Part shown: piece by piece, positions 54,396 to 63,944 of the stretch
How positions within the stretch are numbered: position 1 is the stretch's first letter
Layout of the letters: every line of letters begins with the position of its first letter
DNA from: Clostridium chauvoei
Lineage (GTDB): Bacteria; Bacillota; Clostridia; Clostridiales; Clostridiaceae
NCBI RefSeq assembly: GCF_002327185.1
Contig: NZ_CP018624.1
Coordinates: 1,054,001 to 1,118,000 of the forward strand
Direction: 5' to 3'
DNA length: 64,000 nucleotides
Position numbers and translations under genes: made by a program
Notes under the pieces: generated by a model
Told to the model about the DNA's origin: nothing
The model's input: only the letters and a program-made list of their open reading frames with translations
Database searches by the model: none

Positions 54396-56150
54396 GATAG
54401 TGTAAAGTTTCGTATGAAAAAATAGCTTATGGCTAATTTGGAATAATAGTTAAAAATATCTTTATAATATCTAAGAAAATTTTAAAATTGAATATGCTAA
54501 AAAGACCTTCGGTAACGGAGGCAAAAACTTAATCAATATTTGATTTTATGATTTATCAAGAAGTTTGTGATTCTTGCATATGTAATATGGTTTGTTGACC
54601 GAGACTGATAAGAATTTGCCACTTTGCAGACATATTGTCAATACCATCTAGTTGCTTTAATTCGTTTAAAGGACGCCAGTAATTGTAAGGATGCGGGCGT
54701 AAGAAGTTGTAATAAGCAACCCAAAGGGAGAAGCCATAAAGAGCACCTTCATCACTTCCATAACCACAGGTACCCCTGTAGGAAGATTTAAAGGTACGGT
54801 TTAAACGCTCTACAACTTGCTTAACCCAACGAAATTCTTCAGATACTGGATCATCGTTAGTAAGTCCGATAACTTGAGTTAGATTAAATTCTTTATTTTT
54901 TTCTAATTCAAATTGTTGCTTCGCTAACGGATATGAACTGTAACCATCGGCAACGAAGTTTAAAGCTTTTCCAGGGAAGTCTTTAAACTTATCAAAAGCC
55001 ATACGCATTGCTAGTATACAAGGGCCAGTATCTCTTGTATCAGATACTTGATAACCTAGAATAGACCTTTTACAAGCATCCATTACAATCCAGACATAAT
55101 GCTTAATGCCTTTTACTTTTATATAAGTTTCATCGGCAGAAAGTATTTTAGAGGGTTTGTAATCAAAGGTATCAACAAACGGCTTAATAACAGCAGCTGC
55201 TGTTAGAGCATAATTAGCAACAGTTCTATGTGAAATTTTTATTCCATGAACTTCTTTTAAAACATGAGCTGTTTGTCTTGTAGACATTTTACAATTAACG
55301 TGATAAGTCAAGCATAGTCCCATTATATGCGGGCTAAACTTCTTAAAACTAAATCCGGTAGCATGTTTTGATATTGGATATAGATCCATTTTAAAGAAGT
55401 TAATATTAAATTCACGATATATGTAATGAAGCTTATACTTGTATTTATCACAAGGATCAATATTCTTTGGAAGATTCTTAAGATTTCTTTGATAGTATAA
55501 GCATTTAGAATTATTGCATTTATGTATTTTAAAGTGCTTGCGTTGCTTTTGTTCCGTAAGCGTAGCACCGCAATAAGGACATATAAATACTATTGGTTTA
55601 GTTGTGTGATTAGTTTCTTTAAATGTAAGACCACAAACTTTACATTGAAACTGTCCTTTACTGCCATTGTTATCGTATATATATTCATGTGGTGCACCAC
55701 ACTTAGGACATTTAGTTTTTTTAGGGATAGACTTCCCGTTCCGTCTTTGGACGGGTTTTACGGTCTTGTTATATTTATGTTTGTAATAAGCTAAAAGTAA
55801 TATATAGTCTACCTTTTCAAATCTAATAATTGTGGGTAGCTTATCTACTTTGAATTTTTGGTATTCTGGACTATTAGAATCATCAAATATCATCTGGTTA
55901 AGTGGAATATGTTTTGAGATGAATAAAAGTAATTGACCGATAATGGCAATTAAATATTGATTATAAGTAATTAAATAAGTTATAATTGAATCCATAATAA
56001 CGACATCCTTTCATGTGTGATTTTGTTTGGTTAGAGATTCAATTTTAACATGAAATTAGGGGGTCGTTATTTTTTTATACAAAAAAACTGGCGAAACCTT
56101 GATATATAAAGATTTAAAAAGAAAAGTAGTGTAAAAAACTTTACACTAAC
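54396..56150 (-). mobile_element. IS6-like insertion sequence, copy 2
   Basis: 1755 bp with the same ends as copy 1. Own 8-bp target duplication GAATGTTG (54388-54395 and 56151-56158). Same orientation as copy 1, so the two form a long direct repeat 5604 bases apart. Confidence 0.95.
54556..55995 (-). CDS. DDE transposase (IS6/IS240-like core), second copy
   Basis: 479 residues, identical to the product of copy 1, with Asp288, Asp350 and Glu396 and both zinc ribbons intact. Identity of the two copies suggests recent transposition and a functional enzyme. Confidence 0.92.
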   Translation of the reverse strand: MDSIITYLITYNQYLIAIIGQLLLFISKHIPLNQMIFDDSNSPEYQKFKVDKLPTIIRFEKVDYILLLAYYKHKYNKTVKPVQRRNGKSIPKKTKCPKCGAPHEYIYDNNGSKGQFQCKVCGLTFKETNHTTKPIVFICPYCGATLTEQKQRKHFKIHKCNNSKCLYYQRNLKNLPKNIDPCDKYKYKLHYIYREFNINFFKMDLYPISKHATGFSFKKFSPHIMGLCLTYHVNCKMSTRQTAHVLKEVHGIKISHRTVANYALTAAAVIKPFVDTFDYKPSKILSADETYIKVKGIKHYVWIVMDACKRSILGYQVSDTRDTGPCILAMRMAFDKFKDFPGKALNFVADGYSSYPLAKQQFELEKNKEFNLTQVIGLTNDDPVSEEFRWVKQVVERLNRTFKSSYRGTCGYGSDEGALYGFSLWVAYYNFLRPHPYNYWRPLNELKQLDGIDNMSAKWQILISLGQQTILHMQESQTS

Positions 56151-56173
56151 GAATGTTGCTAGGGGGATTAGAA

Positions 56174-56692
56174 ATGAAATTTAAAACAAAAAGATTAGTA
56201 ATGATTGCAGTACTTGCAGCTATGTGTTATGTAGGGACATTAATAAATATAAGGATACCAATTGGTGGTTCAATGTCAATGGTTCATTTAGGAACTACTG
56301 CAATTTTTATAGCAGCAGTGCTTGTAGGTAAAGATGCAGGTTTAGCTGGAGGAATTGGATGTGCTCTTTTTGATCTTTTAAGTGATTTTGCAGCGTGGAC
56401 AATACCAACGTTAATAGTAAAGGGATTAACAGGATATGTAGCGGGTAAAATTGCTTTTGCAAATGGAAAAGAAGGAAATAGTTTAAAATATAATGTAATA
56501 GGATTTATAGCAGGGGGATTAGTATCTCTTATAGGATATTTTATAAGTAACTTACTTATATTTGGAAAAACATGGGCAGTTGCAATAGCAAGTTTAAGTA
56601 CATCATTAGTTACAACTACTATAGGAGTAATAATAGCAATACCATTAGCTACAGCAGTAAAAAAAGTAGCACAAAAATCAAATTTAATATAA
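56174..56692 (+). CDS. ECF transporter S component, probably for vitamin B6
   Basis: 172 residues from ATG 56174 after AGGGGG. Six membrane helices with the N-terminal RLVMIAVLAAMCYVGTLI typical of S components, and the IPIGGSMSMVHLGTTAIFIAAVLVG core. Substrate specificity is inferred from the next gene, a pyridoxal-type kinase (the PdxU group). It needs the shared EcfAA'T module, which is not in this window. The IS copy 2 sits 23 bases upstream of its start. Confidence 0.8.
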   Translation: MKFKTKRLVMIAVLAAMCYVGTLINIRIPIGGSMSMVHLGTTAIFIAAVLVGKDAGLAGGIGCALFDLLSDFAAWTIPTLIVKGLTGYVAGKIAFANGKEGNSLKYNVIGFIAGGLVSLIGYFISNLLIFGKTWAVAIASLSTSLVTTTIGVIIAIPLATAVKKVAQKSNLI

Positions 56693-56710
56693 AGATAAGG
56701 AGCGTTAATT

Positions 56711-57547
56711 TTGAGTAAACCAATTGACAAAATAGCAATCCTTCATGATATGTGTGGTATAGGAAAAGCAGCATTAACCAATATAATGCCAGTAATAAGC
56801 GTTATGGGTATAGAAGCTTGTCCTATACCTACTCTTATTTTATCAACACATACAGGAGGATTTGGTAAACCGGTAATTAAATATACAGAAGGATTTATAG
56901 AAGAGACAATAGAGCATTATAGAGAAAATGAAATAAGTTTTCAAGGAATATTTGTTGGATATTTAGGAAATAAAGAAAATCTAAATAGTGCTAAAAATTT
57001 CATAAAAAAATTTAAAAATGAAAATAATTTAGTTGTATTTGATCCTATTTGTGGAGATTCCGGAAATCTATACTCTAATTTTAATGATGAATATGTAAAA
57101 GATTTAAAAGAAATAATAAGATTTTCTAATATAATAACTCCAAATTTTACAGAGGCTTGTTTATTATCAGGTAAAAAAGTAAAAGAAAGTATAAGTGAAG
57201 AAGAAATTAAAGATATCTTAAAAAGTCTAATTAATCTTGGTGCTAGAGATATAATAGTTACAAGTATCCCAATGAAAGAAAATGAAATTGGAGTACTTAT
57301 ATATAATAGTAAAATAAATAGTTTTAAAGTAATTTCTCATAAGAAAGAAATAAAAAGTTATCCTGGAACAGGAGATATATTTGCATCTGTTTTAATTGGG
57401 AGTTTAATAAAAGGATTATCAATAGAAGAAGCAAGTGAAAAGGCAAGTGATTTTGTACTAGAATGTATAAAAGAAAGCAATAAATATGATTATCCTTCTA
57501 AAGAAGGAGTTTTACTTGAAAAGTGCTTATTTAAATTAGTTAATTAA
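56711..57547 (+). CDS. pdxY: Pyridoxal/pyridoxamine kinase (PdxY/PdxK type)
   Basis: 278 residues, TTG start with AAGGAG at good distance. PfkB/ribokinase fold of the PdxK branch: N-terminal ILHDMCGIGKAALTNIMPVISVMGIEACPIPT, STHTGGFG, VVFDPICGDSG, and the C-terminal GTGDIFASVLIG with the catalytic Asp. Phosphorylates B6 vitamers to trap them after uptake by the upstream S component (18 bases away). Confidence 0.88.
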   Translation: MSKPIDKIAILHDMCGIGKAALTNIMPVISVMGIEACPIPTLILSTHTGGFGKPVIKYTEGFIEETIEHYRENEISFQGIFVGYLGNKENLNSAKNFIKKFKNENNLVVFDPICGDSGNLYSNFNDEYVKDLKEIIRFSNIITPNFTEACLLSGKKVKESISEEEIKDILKSLINLGARDIIVTSIPMKENEIGVLIYNSKINSFKVISHKKEIKSYPGTGDIFASVLIGSLIKGLSIEEASEKASDFVLECIKESNKYDYPSKEGVLLEKCLFKLVN

Positions 57548-57617
57548 ATTATTAATGAATTATAAAGCTTTAATAAAGAAATAATAATTATGTAATAATT
57601 TAAGAAGGAGCAAAAAA

Positions 57618-58514
57618 ATGGCATATAGATATTTAAATGAAGCAAAGAGTGGAGAAAAAATAGAAATTTCTTTAATGATAATGAAAATATTATCTAAAGA
57701 AGAAAATATTATAACAGCATATATAGGCGATAAAACTTGTGAAGTAAAAGCATTAATAGTAGATTCAAAATTAAATCTTCAAGTAGGAGAAGTAATTAAG
57801 GTAAAAGGGGTATTTAAATCACCTTTTAAGGTAGAAGTTATAAAAAAAATAGAAAAATTTGATATATATACATATATACCTTCTGTTAAAAGACCTATTG
57901 ATGATATACTAAATGAACTTGAAGATATAACAACAAAAGAATTTAAAAGTCCGGATATAATAGCTATTGATAATTATTTTTTTAAAGATGAAGAGTTTTT
58001 AAAAAAATTTAAAATGGCTATAGGTGGAGTGTACCATCATCATAATTACTTAGGGGGATTAGCTGAACATACTTTAAATGTAACGTATTTAGCTAAAACT
58101 TTTGCAGAGAGATACAATTGCAGATATAAAGAATTAGCAATTTTAGGTGCTAAACTTCACGATATAGGAAAAATAAGAGAGATGTATTATGGAGGGCCTT
58201 TTGGGTATACTTTAGAAGGTGAAATGGAAGGCCATATTGTTATAGGAGTAATGATGCTTGAAGAAGCTTTTAAAAAAGAAGCAGAATTATATTCAGATGA
58301 ATTTAAGGAAAGACTTAAGGGAATAATAGTACAACATCACGGAAAGTTAGAATATGGTTCTCCAAAATCACCTAAAAGTCAAGAATCTTATATAGTCCAT
58401 TATGCTGATTACGTAGATTCTACATTTAATAAAATAGATATAATTGGAGAAGGGGTAGAACCTGGTCAATGGACAGGATATGAAAGAAGAATAGAAGGGA
58501 GAATATTGCTATAG
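57618..58514 (+). CDS. 3'-5' exoribonuclease YhaM-like (OB fold plus HD domain)
   Basis: 298 residues. N-terminal OB fold (about 10-95), then an HD phosphohydrolase domain with H-x-HN (VYHHHNYLGGLAEHT, about 137-151), KLHDIGKI (about 185-192) and QHHGKLEYGSP. The combination is diagnostic of YhaM, a 3'-5' exonuclease. Own RBS AAGGAG and terminator. Confidence 0.93.
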   Translation: MAYRYLNEAKSGEKIEISLMIMKILSKEENIITAYIGDKTCEVKALIVDSKLNLQVGEVIKVKGVFKSPFKVEVIKKIEKFDIYTYIPSVKRPIDDILNELEDITTKEFKSPDIIAIDNYFFKDEEFLKKFKMAIGGVYHHHNYLGGLAEHTLNVTYLAKTFAERYNCRYKELAILGAKLHDIGKIREMYYGGPFGYTLEGEMEGHIVIGVMMLEEAFKKEAELYSDEFKERLKGIIVQHHGKLEYGSPKSPKSQESYIVHYADYVDSTFNKIDIIGEGVEPGQWTGYERRIEGRILL

Positions 58515-58534
58515 TAAATAGGATAATTTAATAT

Positions 58535-58573
58535 AAGAGACATTTATTCAAAAGGGGATAAATGTCTCTTTTT
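58535..58573 (+). terminator. Rho-independent terminator after yhaM-like gene
   Basis: 12-bp stem AAGAGACATTTA / TAAATGTCTCTT, then T. Confidence 0.9.
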
Positions 58574-58624
58574 AATACTATTATGATATAATATTTTAGT
58601 AAAGCAAAAATTGGTGGTGAATTA

Positions 58625-61204
58625 ATGGAAACTATACTTAATAAAAAACAAAGAGAAGTAGTAGAAGAAATAGAAAGTAATATTTTACTACTTGCATCAG
58701 CAGGAACAGGAAAAACCAATACTTTGGCTCATAGAATTTCTAATATAATAGAAAACAATAAGGCAAAAAGCGAAGAGATACTATGTATTACATTTACAAA
58801 TAAAGCAAGTAAAGAAATGAAGGAAAGAATTGAAAGTATAGTAAATAAAGATGGTGAAAATGTAATAGTTAAAACTTTTCATAGCTTTTGCTTTGATATT
58901 TTAAAAGAAGAAGCAAAAAAGAATACAGATATATATACTGATTTTATTATATGTGATGAAGAAGATTGTAAAGAAGTAATTAAGACAGTAAATTACTATA
59001 AATTTTCCTTAGCATCACTTCAAAATTTTATAGCATTAGTAAAAGAATATAAGGGTATATATGATATATATACAGAAGATTCATTAAAGGACTATGAAAA
59101 AATCATAAAAAGGTTATATAAAGAACAAAGTGAAAAAATTAAAAATATTTGTATTGGTGAAGAATATTCATTAGATTATAATATGATGAATATTTTAGAA
59201 AAAGAAGGCGCTAAAATTGTACAAAGTTACAACAGTGCATTATATAATAATCATAATTTAGATTTTAATGATCTTATTATAAAAGTTCATGAGCTTTTTA
59301 AAGATTTTAAAATTATAGAAGGCATAAGGAATAAATTTAAGTATATAAGTATAGATGAAGTACAAGATACAAGTTATTTAGAGTATGAAATAATAGAAAA
59401 GCTATTTTATAAAAATAATATATTATTATGTGGTGATCCATTTCAAACTATATATCAATGGAGAGGATCTATACCTAATATAATAATTAAAGAATTCACT
59501 GAAAAATATAATCCTATAAAAATAGTATTTAATGAAAATTATAGATCAACTAAAAGACTTATAGAGGCATCTTTTAGATATTTAAAAAATGTATTTTCTT
59601 TAGAAGTAGAAGCAACTTATAATAATGAAATAGAGGCAATAAGTAATTTAAATGGAGAAAAAATTTGCTTGAAAGAATTAAACTCTATAAAAGATGAAGC
59701 AAATTTCATATTTAGTGAAATAAAGAATTTGAAACTGACGGATGTTTCTAAAGTATGTATATTAACTAGAAATAATAAATATAATATTGATTTATCTAAT
59801 GAATTAGCAAATATAAATAGAAGTTTAGATGCTTGTGATAAGTTGAACTTTATATTAATTGATGAGTTTAGATTTTTTAGAAGGCAGGAAATTAAAGATG
59901 TTTTAGCTGTTTTAAAATTATGTACTAATAAATATGATTCTAATAGTTTAAAAAGAATAATTAAAAGATTTAAAACGGGGATTTCTTTAAGTGCTATAAA
60001 TACAATTACATCAAAAGATTATAAAGAAGTTGGAATAAATATTAGTGATTTTATAGATAATAAGACTCATGTTTATGGAGATAAATATGGATTACTTATG
60101 AAAGAGATAAACAATGATAATGTTATTGTCTTTGATGTTGAAAGTACAGGGGTAAATACTACAGAGGATGAGATTATACAAATTGCAGCTATAAAAATAA
60201 ATTCAAAGGGTGAAGTTATAGATAGCTTTGAGAAGTTACTTAAAAATAATAAGTCTGTTAGAACTTCAGAAAAGGTACATGGATTCAGTGATGAATATTT
60301 AAAGCGCCATGGAGAAGATAAAATAGATGGATTAAAAGAGTTTTTAAAGTTTTCAAAAAGAGCAGTTGTAGTTGGGCATAATGTTCAATATGATATAAAT
60401 ATATTAACTAGTGAATTAAAAAGAAATGGACTTGAGAATCCGAATTTCCTGGATTTTTACGATACATTAGATATTTATAGACGATTCTATCCAAATTTAC
60501 CCAATCATAAATTAAATACATTAAGTGAGTTATTTAATATAAATAATAAACCAACTCATGATGCCATGGATGATATTTTAGCTACAGCAGAACTTTTACT
60601 ATTAGCAATAAAAAATAAGATTAAACCATTAGCTTTTGAAAGACAAATGTTAGTAGGAAAACATTTAGAGAGTTTTACAAAACTAAGTTTAAAACTAAAT
60701 AATATAATAAGATTAAGTGAATTAGAAAGACCTAAAAATATAATAGCTAAAATTATTGAGGAATTTGAAATTAAAAAATTGTATGAGAAAGAAATGCAAA
60801 GAGTATATAGATTAAGAGAATTCTATTTAATTGCAAAAGATTTAGATAACCTTAATCTATCACCGCAGGATGCAATGATAGAATTTTTAAAAATAACCTC
60901 TCTTTCCAATGGAGATATGGAAAGAATTTTAAAAGGACAAGCAAGAATTCCAATAATAACAGTACATCAAGCTAAAGGGCTAGAGTTTGATTATGTATTT
61001 CTAGCAGGAATACAAGAAAATGTTTTTCCTTCCTATCAAGCAATTAAGTCTTCAAATTTAAAGGAAGAAGAACGTGTTTTTTATGTAGCAATAACAAGAG
61101 CTAAAAAAAAGTTATACTTAACATATGCAAAAAACTCAAAAGGTAGAAGAAATAATATAAGTAGATTTATAAAAAATATTCCTAACGAGTTTATAGAAAA
61201 GTAG
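58625..61204 (+). CDS. UvrD/Rep family helicase with embedded DnaQ-like 3'-5' exonuclease
   Basis: 859 residues. Superfamily 1A helicase: Walker A ASAGTGKT (24-31), ITFTNKASKEM, motif II DEVQDTSYLEY, motif III GDPFQTIYQWRG, motif V TVHQAKGLEFDYVF, motif VI VAITRAKKKLYL. Between the motif IV region and motif V, at about 498-665, lies a complete DEDDh exonuclease: FDVESTG (Asp, Glu), GHNVQYDI (Asp) and THDAMDDI (His, Asp). So one chain could unwind and degrade DNA. The insertion point in domain 2 is unusual. Monocistronic. Confidence 0.92.
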   Translation: METILNKKQREVVEEIESNILLLASAGTGKTNTLAHRISNIIENNKAKSEEILCITFTNKASKEMKERIESIVNKDGENVIVKTFHSFCFDILKEEAKKNTDIYTDFIICDEEDCKEVIKTVNYYKFSLASLQNFIALVKEYKGIYDIYTEDSLKDYEKIIKRLYKEQSEKIKNICIGEEYSLDYNMMNILEKEGAKIVQSYNSALYNNHNLDFNDLIIKVHELFKDFKIIEGIRNKFKYISIDEVQDTSYLEYEIIEKLFYKNNILLCGDPFQTIYQWRGSIPNIIIKEFTEKYNPIKIVFNENYRSTKRLIEASFRYLKNVFSLEVEATYNNEIEAISNLNGEKICLKELNSIKDEANFIFSEIKNLKLTDVSKVCILTRNNKYNIDLSNELANINRSLDACDKLNFILIDEFRFFRRQEIKDVLAVLKLCTNKYDSNSLKRIIKRFKTGISLSAINTITSKDYKEVGINISDFIDNKTHVYGDKYGLLMKEINNDNVIVFDVESTGVNTTEDEIIQIAAIKINSKGEVIDSFEKLLKNNKSVRTSEKVHGFSDEYLKRHGEDKIDGLKEFLKFSKRAVVVGHNVQYDINILTSELKRNGLENPNFLDFYDTLDIYRRFYPNLPNHKLNTLSELFNINNKPTHDAMDDILATAELLLLAIKNKIKPLAFERQMLVGKHLESFTKLSLKLNNIIRLSELERPKNIIAKIIEEFEIKKLYEKEMQRVYRLREFYLIAKDLDNLNLSPQDAMIEFLKITSLSNGDMERILKGQARIPIITVHQAKGLEFDYVFLAGIQENVFPSYQAIKSSNLKEEERVFYVAITRAKKKLYLTYAKNSKGRRNNISRFIKNIPNEFIEK

Positions 61205-61232
61205 CTATCCGTTAATTGATAGCTACTTTTAA
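61201..61232. terminator. Bidirectional terminator between helicase and ldh
   Basis: 9-bp stem GTAGCTATC / GATAGCTAC (61201-61209, 61218-61226), then TTTT. Confidence 0.85.
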
Positions 61233-61233
61233 C

Positions 61234-62184
61234 TTAGAATTTAGCTTTAGAAAGATGACTTATTAACAAGTCAGAAGACTCTTTAAGCTTAGATATTTCA
61301 TCAGTTGAAAGAGGAACTTCAAGTATTTTTTTTGCTCCATTTCTATTTAAAATAGTAGGAATGGCTAGATAAACATCATTAATTCCGTACTGTCCTTGGA
61401 ATAAGGAGGAAACAGTAAGAATAGAGTCTTCATCTCTTAATATAGCTTCAACTATCCTAGTTACAGCTAAAGCAACTGCATAGTTTGTATAGCCTTTTCT
61501 ATTGATTATTTCATAAGCTGCATTTTTAACTAAGTTAGGAATTTCATATTTGAAATTTTTATCACATTTAGAACACACATTTTGGCAGTAACTATCTGCA
61601 TTCATACCAGCAATATTAGTTAGACTCCAAGCTGTTATTTCTGAATCACCATGTTCACCAATTATATATGTATGTACATTTCTGGCATCTATATCAAAAT
61701 GTTCACTTAACATATATTTTAATCTAGATGTATCAAGTACAGTACCTGAGCCAATAACTCTATTTTTAGGGAAACCTGATAATTTATAAGTAATATAAGT
61801 CAATATATCTACAGGATTTGACACAACAAGCAGAATAGAATTAGGACTATATTTAACAACTTCAGGAACTATTTCTTTAAAAATGGCTAAATTTTTATTT
61901 ATAATATCAAGTCTTGTTTCTCCAGGTTTTGGACCTATACCAGCAGTGATGATTATAATATCTGAATTTTTAGTATCTTCATAAGTTCCAGCTTTAATAT
62001 CCACAGCTTTAACAAAAGCTGCTCCGTGAGAAAGGTCCATTGCTTCAGCTTCAGCTTTATCTTTATTTATATCTACAATTACAATATCAGATGCTAAACC
62101 TTGAATCATTAATGAATAAGCAGTAGTAGAACCCACAAATCCAGCACCGATTATAGAAATTTTATTTGCTTTTTCTTTGATCAT
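61234..62184 (-). CDS. ldh: L-lactate dehydrogenase
   Basis: 316 residues. Reduces pyruvate to lactate with [17 protein letters not shown] (NAD), active-site loop with Arg and [32 protein letters not shown] and IGEHGDSEI (catalytic His). RBS GGAGGG on the minus strand. The 264-base upstream region is AT-rich; I saw no clear Rex operator. Confidence 0.97.
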   Translation of the reverse strand: MIKEKANKISIIGAGFVGSTTAYSLMIQGLASDIVIVDINKDKAEAEAMDLSHGAAFVKAVDIKAGTYEDTKNSDIIIITAGIGPKPGETRLDIINKNLAIFKEIVPEVVKYSPNSILLVVSNPVDILTYITYKLSGFPKNRVIGSGTVLDTSRLKYMLSEHFDIDARNVHTYIIGEHGDSEITAWSLTNIAGMNADSYCQNVCSKCDKNFKYEIPNLVKNAAYEIINRKGYTNYAVALAVTRIVEAILRDEDSILTVSSLFQGQYGINDVYLAIPTILNRNGAKKILEVPLSTDEISKLKESSDLLISHLSKAKF

Positions 62185-62448
62185 TGTTATCCCTCCTAAA
62201 AACTCTACAAATAAAGCAGAGTAAACAACTAAGATTTATATTAGTATTATATATTAATTAATAATTATTATCAATAGTGATTTGTATATATTTTTATAAA
62301 GGTTAAGGATATATACATATATGATTTTTTTATTGTAAAATTATATGAAGATTAATATAATATAAATAAAAATGAACAATAAGTGAAAAGTTATATATAA
62401 GAGTTTTATTAGAAATTCAATGGACTATAATTAAAAGACGGAGGTATT

Positions 62449-62778
62449 ATGTTTACTGATAATAGAGGATATTGCGAGAAATGTAAAAAAATAAGATCAT
62501 ATACATTGAAGGAGCATAAAATTGTAAAGGAATTAAATATTGGTAGAATAGAAGTAATAGAGTTATCTGCTCACTGTTTAACTTGTGGGGAATTAATTTA
62601 TTCAGAAAAAGTTAGAGAAAAAAATAGCAAGGAAGTAGAGCAAGCTATTATGAATTTACAAGAAGAATTAGAGATTTTGCATATGCTTAGAGAAGTTAAA
62701 ACAAGTGATATTATAAAAGAGAGTTCAGATAAGGAAATTTTGGAAGAAATAAAATCAATATTAAGAGATAAAAAATAA
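62449..62778 (+). CDS. Zinc-ribbon hypothetical protein (YgiT/MqsA-like N-terminus)
   Basis: 109 residues. Two CxxC pairs, YCEKC (about 8-12) and CLTC (about 44-47), form a zinc ribbon like that of YgiT/MqsA-type proteins; the C-terminal half is a Glu-rich helix without an HTH. No toxin gene is adjacent. RBS GGAGG. Confidence 0.7.
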   Translation: MFTDNRGYCEKCKKIRSYTLKEHKIVKELNIGRIEVIELSAHCLTCGELIYSEKVREKNSKEVEQAIMNLQEELEILHMLREVKTSDIIKESSDKEILEEIKSILRDKK

Positions 62779-62832
62779 AAGAAACTTATTTAATTAACCT
62801 AAAGAAACTGTTAATTAAATAAGTTTCTTTTT
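62777..62832 (+). terminator. Strong Rho-independent terminator
   Basis: 22-bp perfect stem (62777-62798 with 62810-62831), 11-base loop, T-rich right arm. It overlaps the stop codon of the preceding gene. Confidence 0.88.
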
Positions 62833-62915
62833 AATAGTGTCATTTTAAAATACATTATTAAATATAATATATTGGAATGACTATAGAGTTTCTTAAAAGG
62901 GGAAAGGGGGACAGC

Positions 62916-63857
62916 ATGGAAGAGAATCTATTAGATCTCTTTATCTATATTGATGAAGGATTAATTAAAAATATGAATGCATTAGCATTAAATGGATATA
63001 TAGATATAAGAACAGTTACTAATATAAAAGATAGAACTTTATCAGGAAATGTAAATTTCTCTAATAGAGACGTATATGGAAATAATGAAAAAGATGGTAT
63101 TGATAAAGTAGAAGGATATAAAACAAAACGTTATTCTTTAGATGATAATTATCAAAATACTAAAGGATCAGATGCTGGAGTAGAAGGTAAAGAGTATGAT
63201 AGAATTCAAGAACAATTTCAAAGAATAAATACTACTTTTTTATTACATAATCAATTAGTTAGCTCTTTATATAATAATAATAGTATTAGATTAATAGAAA
63301 AAAATAATATAATTGAAGAACAACTAAGGGAAGGAGAGATTTTAGAAGTAGAAGGTGAAATTACTACCTTATCTATAGTTCCATATTTAAATACATTAAT
63401 TAATGTACTTAATTGTTATGGTACTGAAAATCTAAACAATTTATTAAAGGATTCTAATCTTAAGGAGTTAAACTATACAACAATAGTTAAATTGTTGGAA
63501 TGTATGAAAAATTGTGTTACGGAAAGTGGTACTGAGGAAATGATTTTATCCAATGGAGAAAGTTATTTAATTTTAGTTGTTAACAGCACATATTTTTTAA
63601 GTTCTAAAGCATGTATGTATGATTTTATGAATTGTCCATGTAGAGTAATTGGCAAAACTATGAAGGTTTGTTGCGGTAATGAAAAATTAAGTTTATTTAG
63701 GAAATCATCCCAAGAAAAATATTATGAAACTTTATTAGAATCAATGAATCCATATTTTGAACTTTTAAATAAAAATGGAATACTGTTGCCAGAAAAACCT
63801 AATATAATTATACATGGAAAAGCAACAGTTATGTTACCTATGAGTATTTGCGTATAG
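62916..63857 (+). CDS. Hypothetical protein
   Basis: 313 residues from ATG 62916 (AAAGGGGG upstream). The N-terminus LLDLFIYIDEGLIKNMNALALNGYIDI has the F-I-Y-x-D start that I associate with DUF6414-like proteins (weak). A polar Asn/Asp-rich linker (about 45-115) is followed by an alpha/beta domain with three cysteines in CMYDFMNCPCRVIG. Function unknown; no signal peptide. Confidence 0.65.
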   Translation: MEENLLDLFIYIDEGLIKNMNALALNGYIDIRTVTNIKDRTLSGNVNFSNRDVYGNNEKDGIDKVEGYKTKRYSLDDNYQNTKGSDAGVEGKEYDRIQEQFQRINTTFLLHNQLVSSLYNNNSIRLIEKNNIIEEQLREGEILEVEGEITTLSIVPYLNTLINVLNCYGTENLNNLLKDSNLKELNYTTIVKLLECMKNCVTESGTEEMILSNGESYLILVVNSTYFLSSKACMYDFMNCPCRVIGKTMKVCCGNEKLSLFRKSSQEKYYETLLESMNPYFELLNKNGILLPEKPNIIIHGKATVMLPMSICV

Positions 63858-63944
63858 CATAAATTTAATTGTTATTAATGTCAAAAATACACACTTGGCA
63901 TATTATGTTAGTAAAGAAATTAGATTAACTAAGGAGGAGTTTTA

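Noticed and set aside
48792-56150. Composite transposon formed by the two IS copies
   Set aside because: Each IS has its own 8-bp target duplication, so they inserted separately; there is no shared duplication at the outer ends.
62185-62448. Rex operator upstream of ldh
   Set aside because: No TTGTGA-type palindrome was found; only AT-rich sequence.
62449-62778. MqsA-type antitoxin of a toxin-antitoxin pair
   Set aside because: The zinc ribbon is similar, but there is no HTH domain and no neighbouring toxin gene.
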